From: an uncultured Lachnospiraceae bacterium
GTDB lineage: Bacteria; Bacillota; Clostridia; Lachnospirales; Lachnospiraceae
Length of the DNA stretch: 64,000 nucleotides
Direction of reading: 5' to 3'
Assembly: GCA_902789665.1 (NCBI GenBank)
Contig: CADAOY010000005.1
Span: 93,382 to 157,381 of the forward strand
In this document: one piece after another, positions 27,981 through 36,544 of the stretch
Layout: every line of letters starts with the position of its first letter
How positions within the stretch are numbered: the stretch's first letter is position 1
Notes under the pieces: model-generated
Databases searched by the model: none
Told to the model about the DNA's origin: nothing
What the model saw: the letters and a program-made list of their open reading frames with translations, nothing else
Made by a program: the position numbers and the translations under genes

Positions 27981-29183
27981 ATGGCGAATTACAGATATCG
28001 TGCTCAGGATGCGGAAGGTAAGGTAGTAACCGGACTTCAGAATGCAGCAGATGAGCAGGAACTTCATCTTAGATTAAGAGCCAAAGAGTTGATGCTTCTT
28101 GAGTGTAAGGAAATTACGGGAAAGAAGTTTTACAAGGCTTTTAAGAATAAGACTTTAGCTGAATATTCAAGGCAGATAGGAACCCTCCTTCGTTCCGGTG
28201 TTACACTTGTTAAAGCCCTTCAGATGTTATCTGAAGATGAGGCGGCAACGCCATATGAGAAGGAAGTTTATACTGCAATAACCAACAATGTTATGCAGGG
28301 TGTTCCTTTATCGGAAGCAATGGAAAACTTAGGTGGTGTATTCCCGCCGCTTATGATAAATATGTTCCGTTCAGCAGAGAATACAGGTAACATGGACGCT
28401 ACGGCGCTAAAGGTTGCGGACCAGTATTCCAAGGAAGACAGACTTAATTCCAAGGTTAAGAGTGCTACGATTTATCCTAAGATTCTTAGTGTAATTATTG
28501 TACTTGTTGTGGCGATTATTTTTGGATATGTTCTGCCTCAGTTTGATGACTTGTTCCAGTCAATGCCGGTATTACCGCTTCCGACAAGAATAATGTTATT
28601 CATCAGTGATTTTGTTAAGAATTACTGGTATGCGATTATCATTTTTGTTGCAGTAGTTTGGACGGCCTGGTATTTTATCAAGAAGATTCCGGTAGTCATC
28701 TATGTACTCGACAGAGCGAAGGTTCATCTTCCAAAACTTGGAAGGCTGTTTAAGGTTATTTATACAGCAAGATTTGCAAGAACTTTAAGCTCACTTTACA
28801 GTTCAGGTATTCCTATTATCAACTGTCTTTCAATTGCGAAGAAGACTATTGGTAATGCATATATAGAAGCACAGTTTGATCAGGTTATTGCAGATACTCA
28901 GGCCGGTGAGCCGTTATCTGTAGCGCTTGGCAAGGTGGATGGTTTTATAGCCAAGATGATATCTTCTGTAAGAGTTGGTGAAGAGGCGGGCAGCCTTGAA
29001 TCAATGCTTAATTCCATCGCAGATGACATGGAATTCGAATCAGAGAGAGCTATTCAGCAGATGGTTGCAATGATTGAGCCGGTTATGATTATTGTCATGG
29101 CTGTAATAGTAGGATTCATTATGATATCAGTTATTGTACCGATTTATCAGTCTTACTCAACCATCGGTGCAGGAAGTATGTAA
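27981..29183 (+). CDS. pilC: Type IV pilus inner membrane platform protein PilC
   Basis: This 400-residue type II secretion F-family protein forms the membrane platform on which the assembly ATPase works. The N-terminus YRYRAQDAEGKVVTG is typical. The first F domain begins about residue 58 (EYSRQIGTLLRSGVTLVKAL) and the second about 260 (FARTLSSLYSSGIPIINCL). Membrane helices lie near 160-185, 210-230 and 365-390. Domain order and length match PilC/GspF. It follows the peptidase-like gene by 14 bases. Confidence 0.93.
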   Translation: MANYRYRAQDAEGKVVTGLQNAADEQELHLRLRAKELMLLECKEITGKKFYKAFKNKTLAEYSRQIGTLLRSGVTLVKALQMLSEDEAATPYEKEVYTAITNNVMQGVPLSEAMENLGGVFPPLMINMFRSAENTGNMDATALKVADQYSKEDRLNSKVKSATIYPKILSVIIVLVVAIIFGYVLPQFDDLFQSMPVLPLPTRIMLFISDFVKNYWYAIIIFVAVVWTAWYFIKKIPVVIYVLDRAKVHLPKLGRLFKVIYTARFARTLSSLYSSGIPIINCLSIAKKTIGNAYIEAQFDQVIADTQAGEPLSVALGKVDGFIAKMISSVRVGEEAGSLESMLNSIADDMEFESERAIQQMVAMIEPVMIIVMAVIVGFIMISVIVPIYQSYSTIGAGSM

Positions 29184-29225
29184 ATTATTACTTAAAATAT
29201 AAAGATAAAGCTATAAGGAGAGATT

Positions 29226-30749
29226 ATGGCAGTTACAGTTTATTTATCCAATACGGATATTGAAGTGCTTATCGGAAGCGGATCGGGTAAGTCAGTACAG
29301 GTTAAGAAGATGTATTCAGCGCAGTTGCCTGAAGGCTGTGTTCTTAACGGTGTTATTACTGACGCAGGTTCATTGGTTGATACCATTGGAAGCATGTGGA
29401 GACAGTGCAAGTTACCGGCTAATGATGTTGAACTTGTTGTTAACTCACCACAGATTATGGTAAGGGTTCCTGATATTCCGATTCAGAATGTTCAAAAGAG
29501 TGTTTCATACCTTAGAAGAGAATATGCTGAGAAGAATGAAGATCAGCTTCTTGGTTTCTATCGTCTGTTTAATGACAGTAAGAAGAAGACTTCCAAGGTT
29601 TGTGCTGAGATTGCGGACGGGGATTTTATCAATACGTATTTGCAGGTATTCGCTGAGGCGGGTGTTAAGTTATCCGGTATTCAGAGTGCGGTAGGTGCGG
29701 CTATTAACTTTTTCCACAAGACTGATTTTGCACAGGGTGGAAACAGCGTTGTACTTATCCGTGATGGCATGACAGTTACTGCGATTCTCTTTGTAATGGG
29801 TGTTTATTATTACTCATCAACAAACAGACTCTTTAATACACCGGGTACTGAAGAGTATGCAAATGAACTTGCGAAGATTATCAATCAGATTGATCAGTTC
29901 TCACGTTCACAGAAGATTGAGAATCCAATTTCAGCCATCTATCTGGCAGGCATGGAAGCAGGAGATGATGCTTTATGTAAGGTGGCATTTGAGGATGTAT
30001 TATCAACAGCCGTTAATGTAAGAACGCTTACATCAGTTAAGGGCGTTAATACATCGGGTGCCGGCAAGAATATTGACAAGATTTTCTATCCGACAGCGGC
30101 CCTGATGCCAAGACAGGATGATGTAAATATCCTTAAATCAATCAAGAAGGAAAAGAGCGAGAAAGAGGTTAAGAGAGAGACTTTCATTAAGCGCTATGTG
30201 CCTTATGTTCTTACCGCTCTTGTAATGATAATAATTACAGTTATCGTATTTGTGATTCATATTAAGAATACTGTATATCTTGCATATCTTGAGAATTATA
30301 ATTTAGATACTGCAAACAGATATGCGGTTATGGATTATGACAAGGCAGCCAATGATGTGGCACTTCTTAATCAGCACTACGGCGGACTTAAATTAATGGA
30401 GAAGCATATTAATTCATATCCGGCTCCTGTAAGCCGCGTAATTGAGGTGATTGAGGCTGATGCGCAAGGCGTTGGCGAAGTTGTTGTAACAGGTTATGAT
30501 TCAACATCAGGTGAGCTTGAATTTACTACAAGCTTTACAAATGTTATGTCCTTAAATGAGTTTATTACAAGGCTTAAGGGCGAGGATATTTTCACCAATG
30601 TAGATTATAAGGGTTATACAGAAAATGTAGGTCAGGATTCATGGACGGCTATTCTTTCCTGTGCTTTGGCAGAAGAAGCCGGAAGAGATCAGGTGCCTGT
30701 TATTGTTACTTACCCTGATGAAGAAGAATCAGAGGAGGTGAGCGAATAA
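29226..30749 (+). CDS. PilM-PilN fusion, pilus alignment protein
   Basis: This 507-residue protein seems to join two normally separate components. Residues 1 to about 310 resemble the actin-like cytoplasmic protein PilM (segments MVRVPDIPIQNVQKSVSYLRREY and AVGAAINFFHK, and SVVLIRDG for the nucleotide fold). A membrane helix lies at about 326-346 (YVPYVLTALVMIIITVIVFV). The remaining 160 residues have the coil plus ferredoxin-like pattern of PilN. It precedes a PilO-like gene with a 1-base stop/start overlap. The fused state is inferred from continuous reading frame and topology. Confidence 0.75.
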   Translation: MAVTVYLSNTDIEVLIGSGSGKSVQVKKMYSAQLPEGCVLNGVITDAGSLVDTIGSMWRQCKLPANDVELVVNSPQIMVRVPDIPIQNVQKSVSYLRREYAEKNEDQLLGFYRLFNDSKKKTSKVCAEIADGDFINTYLQVFAEAGVKLSGIQSAVGAAINFFHKTDFAQGGNSVVLIRDGMTVTAILFVMGVYYYSSTNRLFNTPGTEEYANELAKIINQIDQFSRSQKIENPISAIYLAGMEAGDDALCKVAFEDVLSTAVNVRTLTSVKGVNTSGAGKNIDKIFYPTAALMPRQDDVNILKSIKKEKSEKEVKRETFIKRYVPYVLTALVMIIITVIVFVIHIKNTVYLAYLENYNLDTANRYAVMDYDKAANDVALLNQHYGGLKLMEKHINSYPAPVSRVIEVIEADAQGVGEVVVTGYDSTSGELEFTTSFTNVMSLNEFITRLKGEDIFTNVDYKGYTENVGQDSWTAILSCALAEEAGRDQVPVIVTYPDEEESEEVSE

Positions 30750-31516
30750 TGAATAGCACAATGACTGAAAGAGATAAAAAGTTATTATACATGCTTGGCT
30801 TTATTATCATTATTTTCTTCTTTATTATTGCTTTCATAAGACCGCTTCTTAGAGCAATAAACAAGAATAATGAGGCCATTGCAGAGGCACAGGTTGTTCA
30901 TGATGAAATCGAACTTAAGATGGAAAGATTACCTGTACTTGAGGCATATAAAGAGAAGGTTGAGAAGAAGGTTGACGGTTATGCAAAACGTTACTATGAA
31001 GTAATGGATTCTACCAAAATCGACGAACTCTTAACAGGTTATGTATTAGGACATGGTCTTAAGGCTGTAAACCTTTATATTGATATGCCAAAGGAAAGCG
31101 AAGTTTTAGTTGCCTATATCAATTCAGATGAGTGGGAAGAAGAGGTTCATAATGTATCATCTTCAGCTTCAGTAACTGATGAGGAATATGATGCTTTCGG
31201 CATTTCAAGTGCACCGGTTATCGAGGATTTAAATTCACTTGATGATGCTGTTGATGAAGTAATGGATACATCACGTGCCGGCGTATATGCAGCAACAGTA
31301 ACAATTGATGCATATGGTACACCTGATAATCTTCAGAAGTTATTGGATGACCTTGTTGCAAATCCATCAATCAGAGTAACAGGATTTAACTGGAGAGAGA
31401 CAGCAGGTTCAGGCTTCTCATATGTTGATGGTCAGCTGGTAGAGCTTGAAGAGAAAGACATGCAGCTTCAGATTAACCTCGAAGTTTACATGTATGACAG
31501 CGGTATTGAGGAATAA
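30749..31516 (+). CDS. PilO-like pilus alignment protein
   Basis: This 255-residue bitopic membrane protein has a short N-terminus, a helix (LLYMLGFIIIIFFFIIAFIRPL, about 11-32), a coiled-coil stretch (about 35-80), and a C-terminal domain. The pattern and the place between PilM/N and PilB match PilO. Sequence similarity to characterised PilO is weak, as is normal for this family. The ATG overlaps the previous stop by one base and has a GAGGAGG site. Confidence 0.72.
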   Translation: MNSTMTERDKKLLYMLGFIIIIFFFIIAFIRPLLRAINKNNEAIAEAQVVHDEIELKMERLPVLEAYKEKVEKKVDGYAKRYYEVMDSTKIDELLTGYVLGHGLKAVNLYIDMPKESEVLVAYINSDEWEEEVHNVSSSASVTDEEYDAFGISSAPVIEDLNSLDDAVDEVMDTSRAGVYAATVTIDAYGTPDNLQKLLDDLVANPSIRVTGFNWRETAGSGFSYVDGQLVELEEKDMQLQINLEVYMYDSGIEE

Positions 31517-31549
31517 GTAAGCAAATAAATTATATTATCGGAGGATGAT

Positions 31550-33238
31550 ATGGATACAAGTATTATTCGTAAATTACGACTTGGTGATACCCTCATAGAA
31601 ATGGGATATATTACTGATGAACAGTTAGGTCAGGCACTGGCTTATCAGAAGGAACATAAGGGAGAGAGAATCGGTGGTATTCTTATAACTCTTGGTTTTA
31701 TTACTGAGCGTCAGATGCTTAATGCATTGGCTGAAAGACTTAATATTCAGGTGGTTGATATTTCTGACTGTTCAGTTGATATTAATGCAGTTGGACTTAT
31801 TCCAGAGCAGCTGGCAACCAAGTATAACATGCTTCCAATTGGAATTGATAATGATCAGCTTCTTTTGGTTGTTAATGATCCTCTTGATTTGTATGCCATT
31901 GAAGACATTCGCCAGACAAGTGGTAAGAGCATCCAGCTTTATCTTGCTGAAGCACAGCCACTTAAGAATGCCGTATCATATTACTATTCAGAAATTTCAG
32001 CAAAGAGTGCTGTTGCGGCAGCCAACTCATCCAAGTCTGAAACAGAAGTTGATGAGATGGTTATTGATACATCAGATGGTGATGACGATACACCTATCAT
32101 TAACCTCGTTAACAGCTTACTTGAAAAAGCATACCTTGATAATGTATCAGATATTCATATCGAGCCATTTGAGAAGAATACAATGGTTCGTATGCGTATA
32201 GATGGCGCGATGGTTGATTATGTTACACTTCAAAAGAACATTCATGCATCATTAATCGCCAGAATCAAAATCATGGCCGAGCTTGATATCGCAGAAAGAA
32301 GAGTACCTCAGGATGGTCACTTCAGAGCGCGTATCCAGGATCAGATTGCTAACGTCAGAGTATCACTTATTCCTACAACATTCGGTGAAAAAGCGGTATT
32401 AAGACTCCTTGCAAGTAATGCTAAAATTGATTATTCAGATACCTTTGGTATGAATCCAGAAAACTATGCCAAGGTTCAGAAGATGCTTCAGTCCTTAAAT
32501 GGTATTATTTATATGACAGGTCCTACAGGTTCAGGTAAGTCTACAACACTTTATATGATGCTTGCAGAACTTAGTAAGAAACCGGTTAATATTTCAACAA
32601 TTGAAGACCCTGTAGAGAAGAACCTTCCAAGACTTAATCAGATGCAGGTTCATCCGGTAGCAGGTCTTACATTCGAAGTTGGTCTTCGTGCACTTCTTCG
32701 TCAGGACCCTGATATTATCATGGTTGGTGAGACAAGAGATACAGAAACTGCCAACATCTCAGTAAGAGCAGCTATTACAGGTCACCTTGTATTATCAACA
32801 CTCCATACCAATGACGCAGCTTCATCAGTTATCCGTCTTGTGGATATGGGTATTGAGCCATATATGTTATCAAGTGCTCTTGATGGTATTATTGCACAGC
32901 GTCTTGTTCGTAAAGTCTGCCCATACTGCTCAACTGATGGGGAGATGACTGAGGCGGAGGCTGATTTTGTCGGAAAGATTATTCCTAGAGTAAAGATTGC
33001 TCATGGATGTAATTACTGTAATAATACAGGTTATTCAGGACGTATTTCAATTCATGAAATTCTCCTTGTGGATAAGCCGATAAGAGCGATGATTGCAAAG
33101 GGTGCAACAACTGAGGAACTTAAGGAATATGCGATTCAGTACCAGGGTATGAAGACTCTTAAGGATTCCTGTACAGAGCTTGTTGAGCAGGGAGTTACCA
33201 CAATGGAAGAGTTTAGAAGGGTTGCTTATTTTGACTAA
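31550..33238 (+). CDS. pilB: Type IV pilus assembly ATPase PilB
   Basis: This hexameric ATPase powers pilus extension. It shows an N-terminal GspE/MshEN domain (about 8-150) and a Walker A GPTGSGKSTTLYMM at about residue 325. The Asp box, Walker B (DPDIIMVGETRD) and His box (HLVLSTLHTNDA) follow. A tetra-cysteine zinc site comes later (CPYC ... CNYCNNTGY). The 562 residues match PilB rather than PilT. No PilT retraction ATPase is encoded beside it in this window. Confidence 0.95.
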   Translation: MDTSIIRKLRLGDTLIEMGYITDEQLGQALAYQKEHKGERIGGILITLGFITERQMLNALAERLNIQVVDISDCSVDINAVGLIPEQLATKYNMLPIGIDNDQLLLVVNDPLDLYAIEDIRQTSGKSIQLYLAEAQPLKNAVSYYYSEISAKSAVAAANSSKSETEVDEMVIDTSDGDDDTPIINLVNSLLEKAYLDNVSDIHIEPFEKNTMVRMRIDGAMVDYVTLQKNIHASLIARIKIMAELDIAERRVPQDGHFRARIQDQIANVRVSLIPTTFGEKAVLRLLASNAKIDYSDTFGMNPENYAKVQKMLQSLNGIIYMTGPTGSGKSTTLYMMLAELSKKPVNISTIEDPVEKNLPRLNQMQVHPVAGLTFEVGLRALLRQDPDIIMVGETRDTETANISVRAAITGHLVLSTLHTNDAASSVIRLVDMGIEPYMLSSALDGIIAQRLVRKVCPYCSTDGEMTEAEADFVGKIIPRVKIAHGCNYCNNTGYSGRISIHEILLVDKPIRAMIAKGATTEELKEYAIQYQGMKTLKDSCTELVEQGVTTMEEFRRVAYFD

Positions 33239-33665
33239 GGAATATAAGTTTTATGGCTGGGAAGGCTGTGACTGTAGGCCTTTGAAGGCGTTAAAAGGTG
33301 TGGCTGATCCCAGGGATATGTATGATATTTTATCGAAGATATGGTGCGAATATACATGCGCGCCGAGGCTTCGTGACGGTTGGTCAAAGGATAATATGAC
33401 TTTAGGTCAGTGTTCCATAACTGCATTTTTGGTGCAGGACTTCTTTGGGGGAGAGGTATATGGAGTGCTCAGGCCGGGAGGAAATTACCACTGTTATAAT
33501 GTGATTGGTGATGTGGTTTTTGATTTGACATCGGAGCAGTTTGGGGATGAGGTCTTAAGTTATGAGAAAAATCCGGTGCAAAGAAGAGAGGATCATTTTG
33601 CCAAGGCCGAGAAGTATGAGAGATATTTGTACTTGAAGGCGGAGTTTGAGAAGGTAGTTATGTAA
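33231..33665 (+). CDS. YunG-like family protein
   Basis: This small protein of about 144 residues resembles Bacillus YunG, whose function is unknown. The family core is visible: GWSKDNMTLGQCSITAFLVQ, then DFFGGEVYG, NYHCYNVIGDVVFDLTSEQF. The conserved Cys and His suggest a papain-like or transglutaminase-like fold, which is inference. The best start is TTG at 33231, ten bases after AGAAGG, overlapping the pilB stop by 8 bases; TTG 33222 is an alternative. It probably rides on the pilus transcript without being part of the machine. Confidence 0.72.
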   Translation: MTKEYKFYGWEGCDCRPLKALKGVADPRDMYDILSKIWCEYTCAPRLRDGWSKDNMTLGQCSITAFLVQDFFGGEVYGVLRPGGNYHCYNVIGDVVFDLTSEQFGDEVLSYEKNPVQRREDHFAKAEKYERYLYLKAEFEKVVM

Positions 33666-33772
33666 ACTGCGCGTGGCGGCGTGGGATGCGTAGAGTTATG
33701 TAAACTACGTGAGTGCAGCGTGCCCGGATGCAGCGGCAAAGGGGATGCTACGGAATTTGGAGTTATGTAAAC
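33656..33772. repeat. Three AGTTATGTAAAC boxes in a G+C-rich intergenic island
   Basis: Exact copies of the 12-mer AGTTATGTAAAC lie at 33656-33667, 33694-33705 and 33761-33772, all on the same strand. The first contains the stop codon of the YunG-like gene. Between them is G+C-rich sequence such as GAGTGCAGCG, a word also found at 39229 after hisA. No gene is present up to the permease start at 33841. Confidence 0.8.
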
Positions 33773-33840
33773 TGCTTGGGCGCGGCGGGCCGGCGTGAGG
33801 CGGATGAAGGTTTGGGCAAGTTTGTGATAAGGTGGGGTTA

Positions 33841-35271
33841 GTGTTCGAGAAACTTTTTAAGTTAAGTGAAAACAGGACTAATAAAAGGACAGAAATAACT
33901 GCGGGCATAACTTCATTTATGACTGTTTCTTATATTTTGGCCCTGGCTCCGAATATACTTACAAATTTTAAAACCGAGGGCGGACAGGAATTATGGAATG
34001 CCATCTTCATGGCTACCTGTATAGCTTCAGCCATAGGTATGATATGTGTGGCATTAATTGCCAACAAACCGTTTATAATAGGTCCCGGTATGGGGCCTAA
34101 TACATTCTTTGCATTTGTATGCGCCAACATTGCCGCGATGACCGGCATGTCTTATATCGAGTCTTATCAGACGGTTCTATGTATTGTTTTATTTGAAGGA
34201 ATTATATTTATAATCTTTTCCGTGCTTAGTGTGCGCGATAAGATTCTTGATGCAATTCCTCTGCCTGTAAGAACAGCCATTGCGCCTGCAATCGGCATGA
34301 TGCTTATTAATATAGGCCTTGGTTCTAACTGCGGCGTAAGGGCAGAAGATGGAAGAACATTCTATGTTTTAAGGGATTTCTTCGGATCTTTAACTCCTTC
34401 CTTTGCCAAGGCAAATATGGGCGATGCCTATGCCAGCGTTGTACTTAACTGCATAGTTGTTCTGGTAGGATTTTTTGTAATTCTGATTCTTTCCCTTAAG
34501 GGATTCAAGTTCTCTGTAATCGCCGGAATTCTGGTTTCTTCATTATTTTACTGGATAATGGAATTCATAATGTTCAGACGCAATCCTTTTGAAGTTTTAT
34601 TTACATCTTCATGGAAACCACCGGTGAAAGACCTGGTTGACATAACGTTATTTAAGTTTAATTTCCATGGGCTTATGCAGATAGGGTGGTTATCGTTTAT
34701 AACACTTTTAATTACATTTTGTTTAATGGATATGTTCAGTATTATCGGAACTCTTGTAGGCGTTGCCGATAAGGTTGGAATGATAGATTCAAATGGTAAG
34801 ATGAAAGATACGGGAAGACCGCTGCTTGCCAACTCGATTGGTATTGTATCCGGTGCAGCTTCCGGTACTTCAACACTTGTTACTTTCGTTGAATCTGCAG
34901 CAGGAATAGGTGCAGGCGGAAGGACAGGTCTTACATCACTTACAACAGGCATAATTATGCTTATGTGTATGTTTATATCACCAATAGCCGCTGTGATTCC
35001 GGCGCCTGCCACATCAGCAGCCCTGGTTTATACGGGTGTTTTGATGGTATCAGATTTAAGAAGGATTAATTTTGCAGATATTGCATCATTCGTTCCAACA
35101 GCCCTTATGCTTCTGGCCATGCCGGTATCAGGATCCATAGGCGATGCGATAGGACTTGGAATGATTTCTTATACAATTATTCAGACATTTCTTGGAAGAT
35201 ATAGAAAGATATCTGTGATCACTTATATAATCAGCGCGATTTTCCTGGTGAAGTTTTTCCTGATAGTGTAA
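33841..35271 (+). CDS. NCS2-family purine (guanine/hypoxanthine/adenine) permease
   Basis: This proton-coupled nucleobase uptake transporter is of the PbuG/AzgA (COG2252) type. The start sequence MFEKLFKLSENRTNKRTEI and the motif TAGITSFMTVSYILALAPN are typical. So are GPGMGPNTFFAF and the region SGAASGTSTLVTFVESAAGIGAGGRTGLT near residues 340-365. About 12-14 membrane segments are visible. GTG at 33841 is chosen because AAGGTGG stands five bases upstream; GTG 33832 lies inside that site. No purine riboswitch is visible upstream. Confidence 0.92.
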   Translation: MFEKLFKLSENRTNKRTEITAGITSFMTVSYILALAPNILTNFKTEGGQELWNAIFMATCIASAIGMICVALIANKPFIIGPGMGPNTFFAFVCANIAAMTGMSYIESYQTVLCIVLFEGIIFIIFSVLSVRDKILDAIPLPVRTAIAPAIGMMLINIGLGSNCGVRAEDGRTFYVLRDFFGSLTPSFAKANMGDAYASVVLNCIVVLVGFFVILILSLKGFKFSVIAGILVSSLFYWIMEFIMFRRNPFEVLFTSSWKPPVKDLVDITLFKFNFHGLMQIGWLSFITLLITFCLMDMFSIIGTLVGVADKVGMIDSNGKMKDTGRPLLANSIGIVSGAASGTSTLVTFVESAAGIGAGGRTGLTSLTTGIIMLMCMFISPIAAVIPAPATSAALVYTGVLMVSDLRRINFADIASFVPTALMLLAMPVSGSIGDAIGLGMISYTIIQTFLGRYRKISVITYIISAIFLVKFFLIV

Positions 35272-35277
35272 AGAACA

Positions 35278-36372
35278 TTACATAACAACTTTGTTGCGGC
35301 CGGTATTTTTGCCTTCATAGAGTTTGTCGTCGGCTTTGGAGATTGTGGCCTCGATGCCGTTTATCTCGGAGTAGTCCTCAAGGCCTGCAGTGATTGTTAT
35401 GTTTAATTTGTTATTCTTATAATAAAATGGCGTATTCTCGATAGAGGTACGGATATTGTCAAGAATCTTGTATGCCTGGTCGGCGGTCATATTCTCGAAT
35501 GTGAATAAGAATTCCTCGCCGCCCCATCTGGCAACTCGTCCACGACCTTCAATAGCCTTGCGAAAAATATCCGACACGGACTGAAGTATATAATCGCCGC
35601 TGTCGTGACCGTAATTATCATTTACTTTCTTAAAGAAATCGATATCGGCGATGGCAATGGCGAAGTTGTCATTCTTTCTGGCGTGCTCGTATGCAAGAGT
35701 TGATAAGTATTCGTTCATGGAACGACGGTTATATAACTGGGTGAGAGGGTCGATGGTGGCCATTTTTAACAAATCTTCATTGGCCTGACGAAGACTCTCC
35801 TCAGTTGAGTTAAATTTCTTATTGAAGTAATAGGAAATGAAAGCAAGGGATGTGCTGTACAAAAGGGCTGCCAGAATATCCATTGCTATAAGTATGCCAC
35901 GTCTTGATGTTGGGATGCTTCCATAGAATGCGGAGAAAATCGCCAATGCGGACATAATTGTAATAAATACCTGTGTGAGGCGGATTTTGACCTGTCTGTC
36001 CAAAGACGTGCTGTAATATGTCAAAATGATTGCCACAATGATGCTCCACTGATAATGGCATCTCCAACCCATAGTTATTGCAAGGGTGCAGGATGATGCT
36101 ACCAGGGTGCCGATAAGAGTGTAGTATCCGATTTTGTTCAGGCCTTCATATGTGAAGATAAAGCACATAAGGCTTGAAGCCACGAAGATTAAACATATAA
36201 TTGCTGCTACATATTTATAAAGAAATGTCATTAAGAGGGATGAGATAAGAAAATAGGCGATGTAATCCAAAGAGATGATGCGGATGAGCATAGCGGCATC
36301 CTGAGACTCATTTCTTTCCTTAACATCCAGGGTTATGAAACCGGTTATGAAATTCCAATATTTTCTAAACAT
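35278..36372 (-). CDS. Membrane-bound diguanylate cyclase (GGDEF)
   Basis: This enzyme makes the second messenger cyclic di-GMP from two GTP. The N-terminal part (to about residue 190) has five to six membrane helices. After a short coil comes a GGDEF domain beginning ATIDPLTQLYNRRSMNEYL. The metal site IADIDFFKKVNDNYGHDSGD and an intact GGEEF signature (RWGGEEFLF) suggest it is active. I see no RxxD inhibitory site directly before it. It converges with the purine permease gene and is divergent from dapA. c-di-GMP often controls type IV pili, so a link to the pilus locus is possible but not shown. Confidence 0.93.
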   Translation of the reverse strand: MFRKYWNFITGFITLDVKERNESQDAAMLIRIISLDYIAYFLISSLLMTFLYKYVAAIICLIFVASSLMCFIFTYEGLNKIGYYTLIGTLVASSCTLAITMGWRCHYQWSIIVAIILTYYSTSLDRQVKIRLTQVFITIMSALAIFSAFYGSIPTSRRGILIAMDILAALLYSTSLAFISYYFNKKFNSTEESLRQANEDLLKMATIDPLTQLYNRRSMNEYLSTLAYEHARKNDNFAIAIADIDFFKKVNDNYGHDSGDYILQSVSDIFRKAIEGRGRVARWGGEEFLFTFENMTADQAYKILDNIRTSIENTPFYYKNNKLNITITAGLEDYSEINGIEATISKADDKLYEGKNTGRNKVVM

Positions 36373-36420
36373 AATCCCGCTCCGAAACTAATAAACTGTG
36401 GTACAAAATTAACCAAGAAT

Positions 36421-36449
36421 ATTATATCATATAAGTAATACAAAATCAA
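36421..36449 (-). promoter_or_regulatory. Promoter of the diguanylate cyclase gene
   Basis: On the minus strand TTGATT (36449-36444), a 17-base spacer and an extended -10 TGATATAAT form a near-consensus promoter. Confidence 0.72.
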
Positions 36450-36467
36450 AAAAAAGCCTATGGGATG

Positions 36468-36495
36468 TTGACTTTTCACCTAAAGGTAATATAAT
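36468..36495 (+). promoter_or_regulatory. Promoter of dapA
   Basis: TTGACT at 36468-36473, a 16-base spacer and TATAAT at 36490-36495 precede dapA. It is back to back with the diguanylate cyclase promoter, with 18 bases between the two -35 boxes. Confidence 0.8.
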
Positions 36496-36544
36496 TTTAT
36501 ATTGATATGCTTTTTTATAACAGATTGAAACAGGAGGAAAACTC

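Noticed and set aside
33666-33840. Possible purine riboswitch before the NCS2 permease
   Set aside because: None of the conserved core of the purine aptamer is visible; the gap is G+C-rich repeat sequence.
36496-36544. Possible lysine riboswitch before dapA
   Set aside because: The transcribed leader is only about 40 bases, far too short, and the conserved lysine-box bases are absent.
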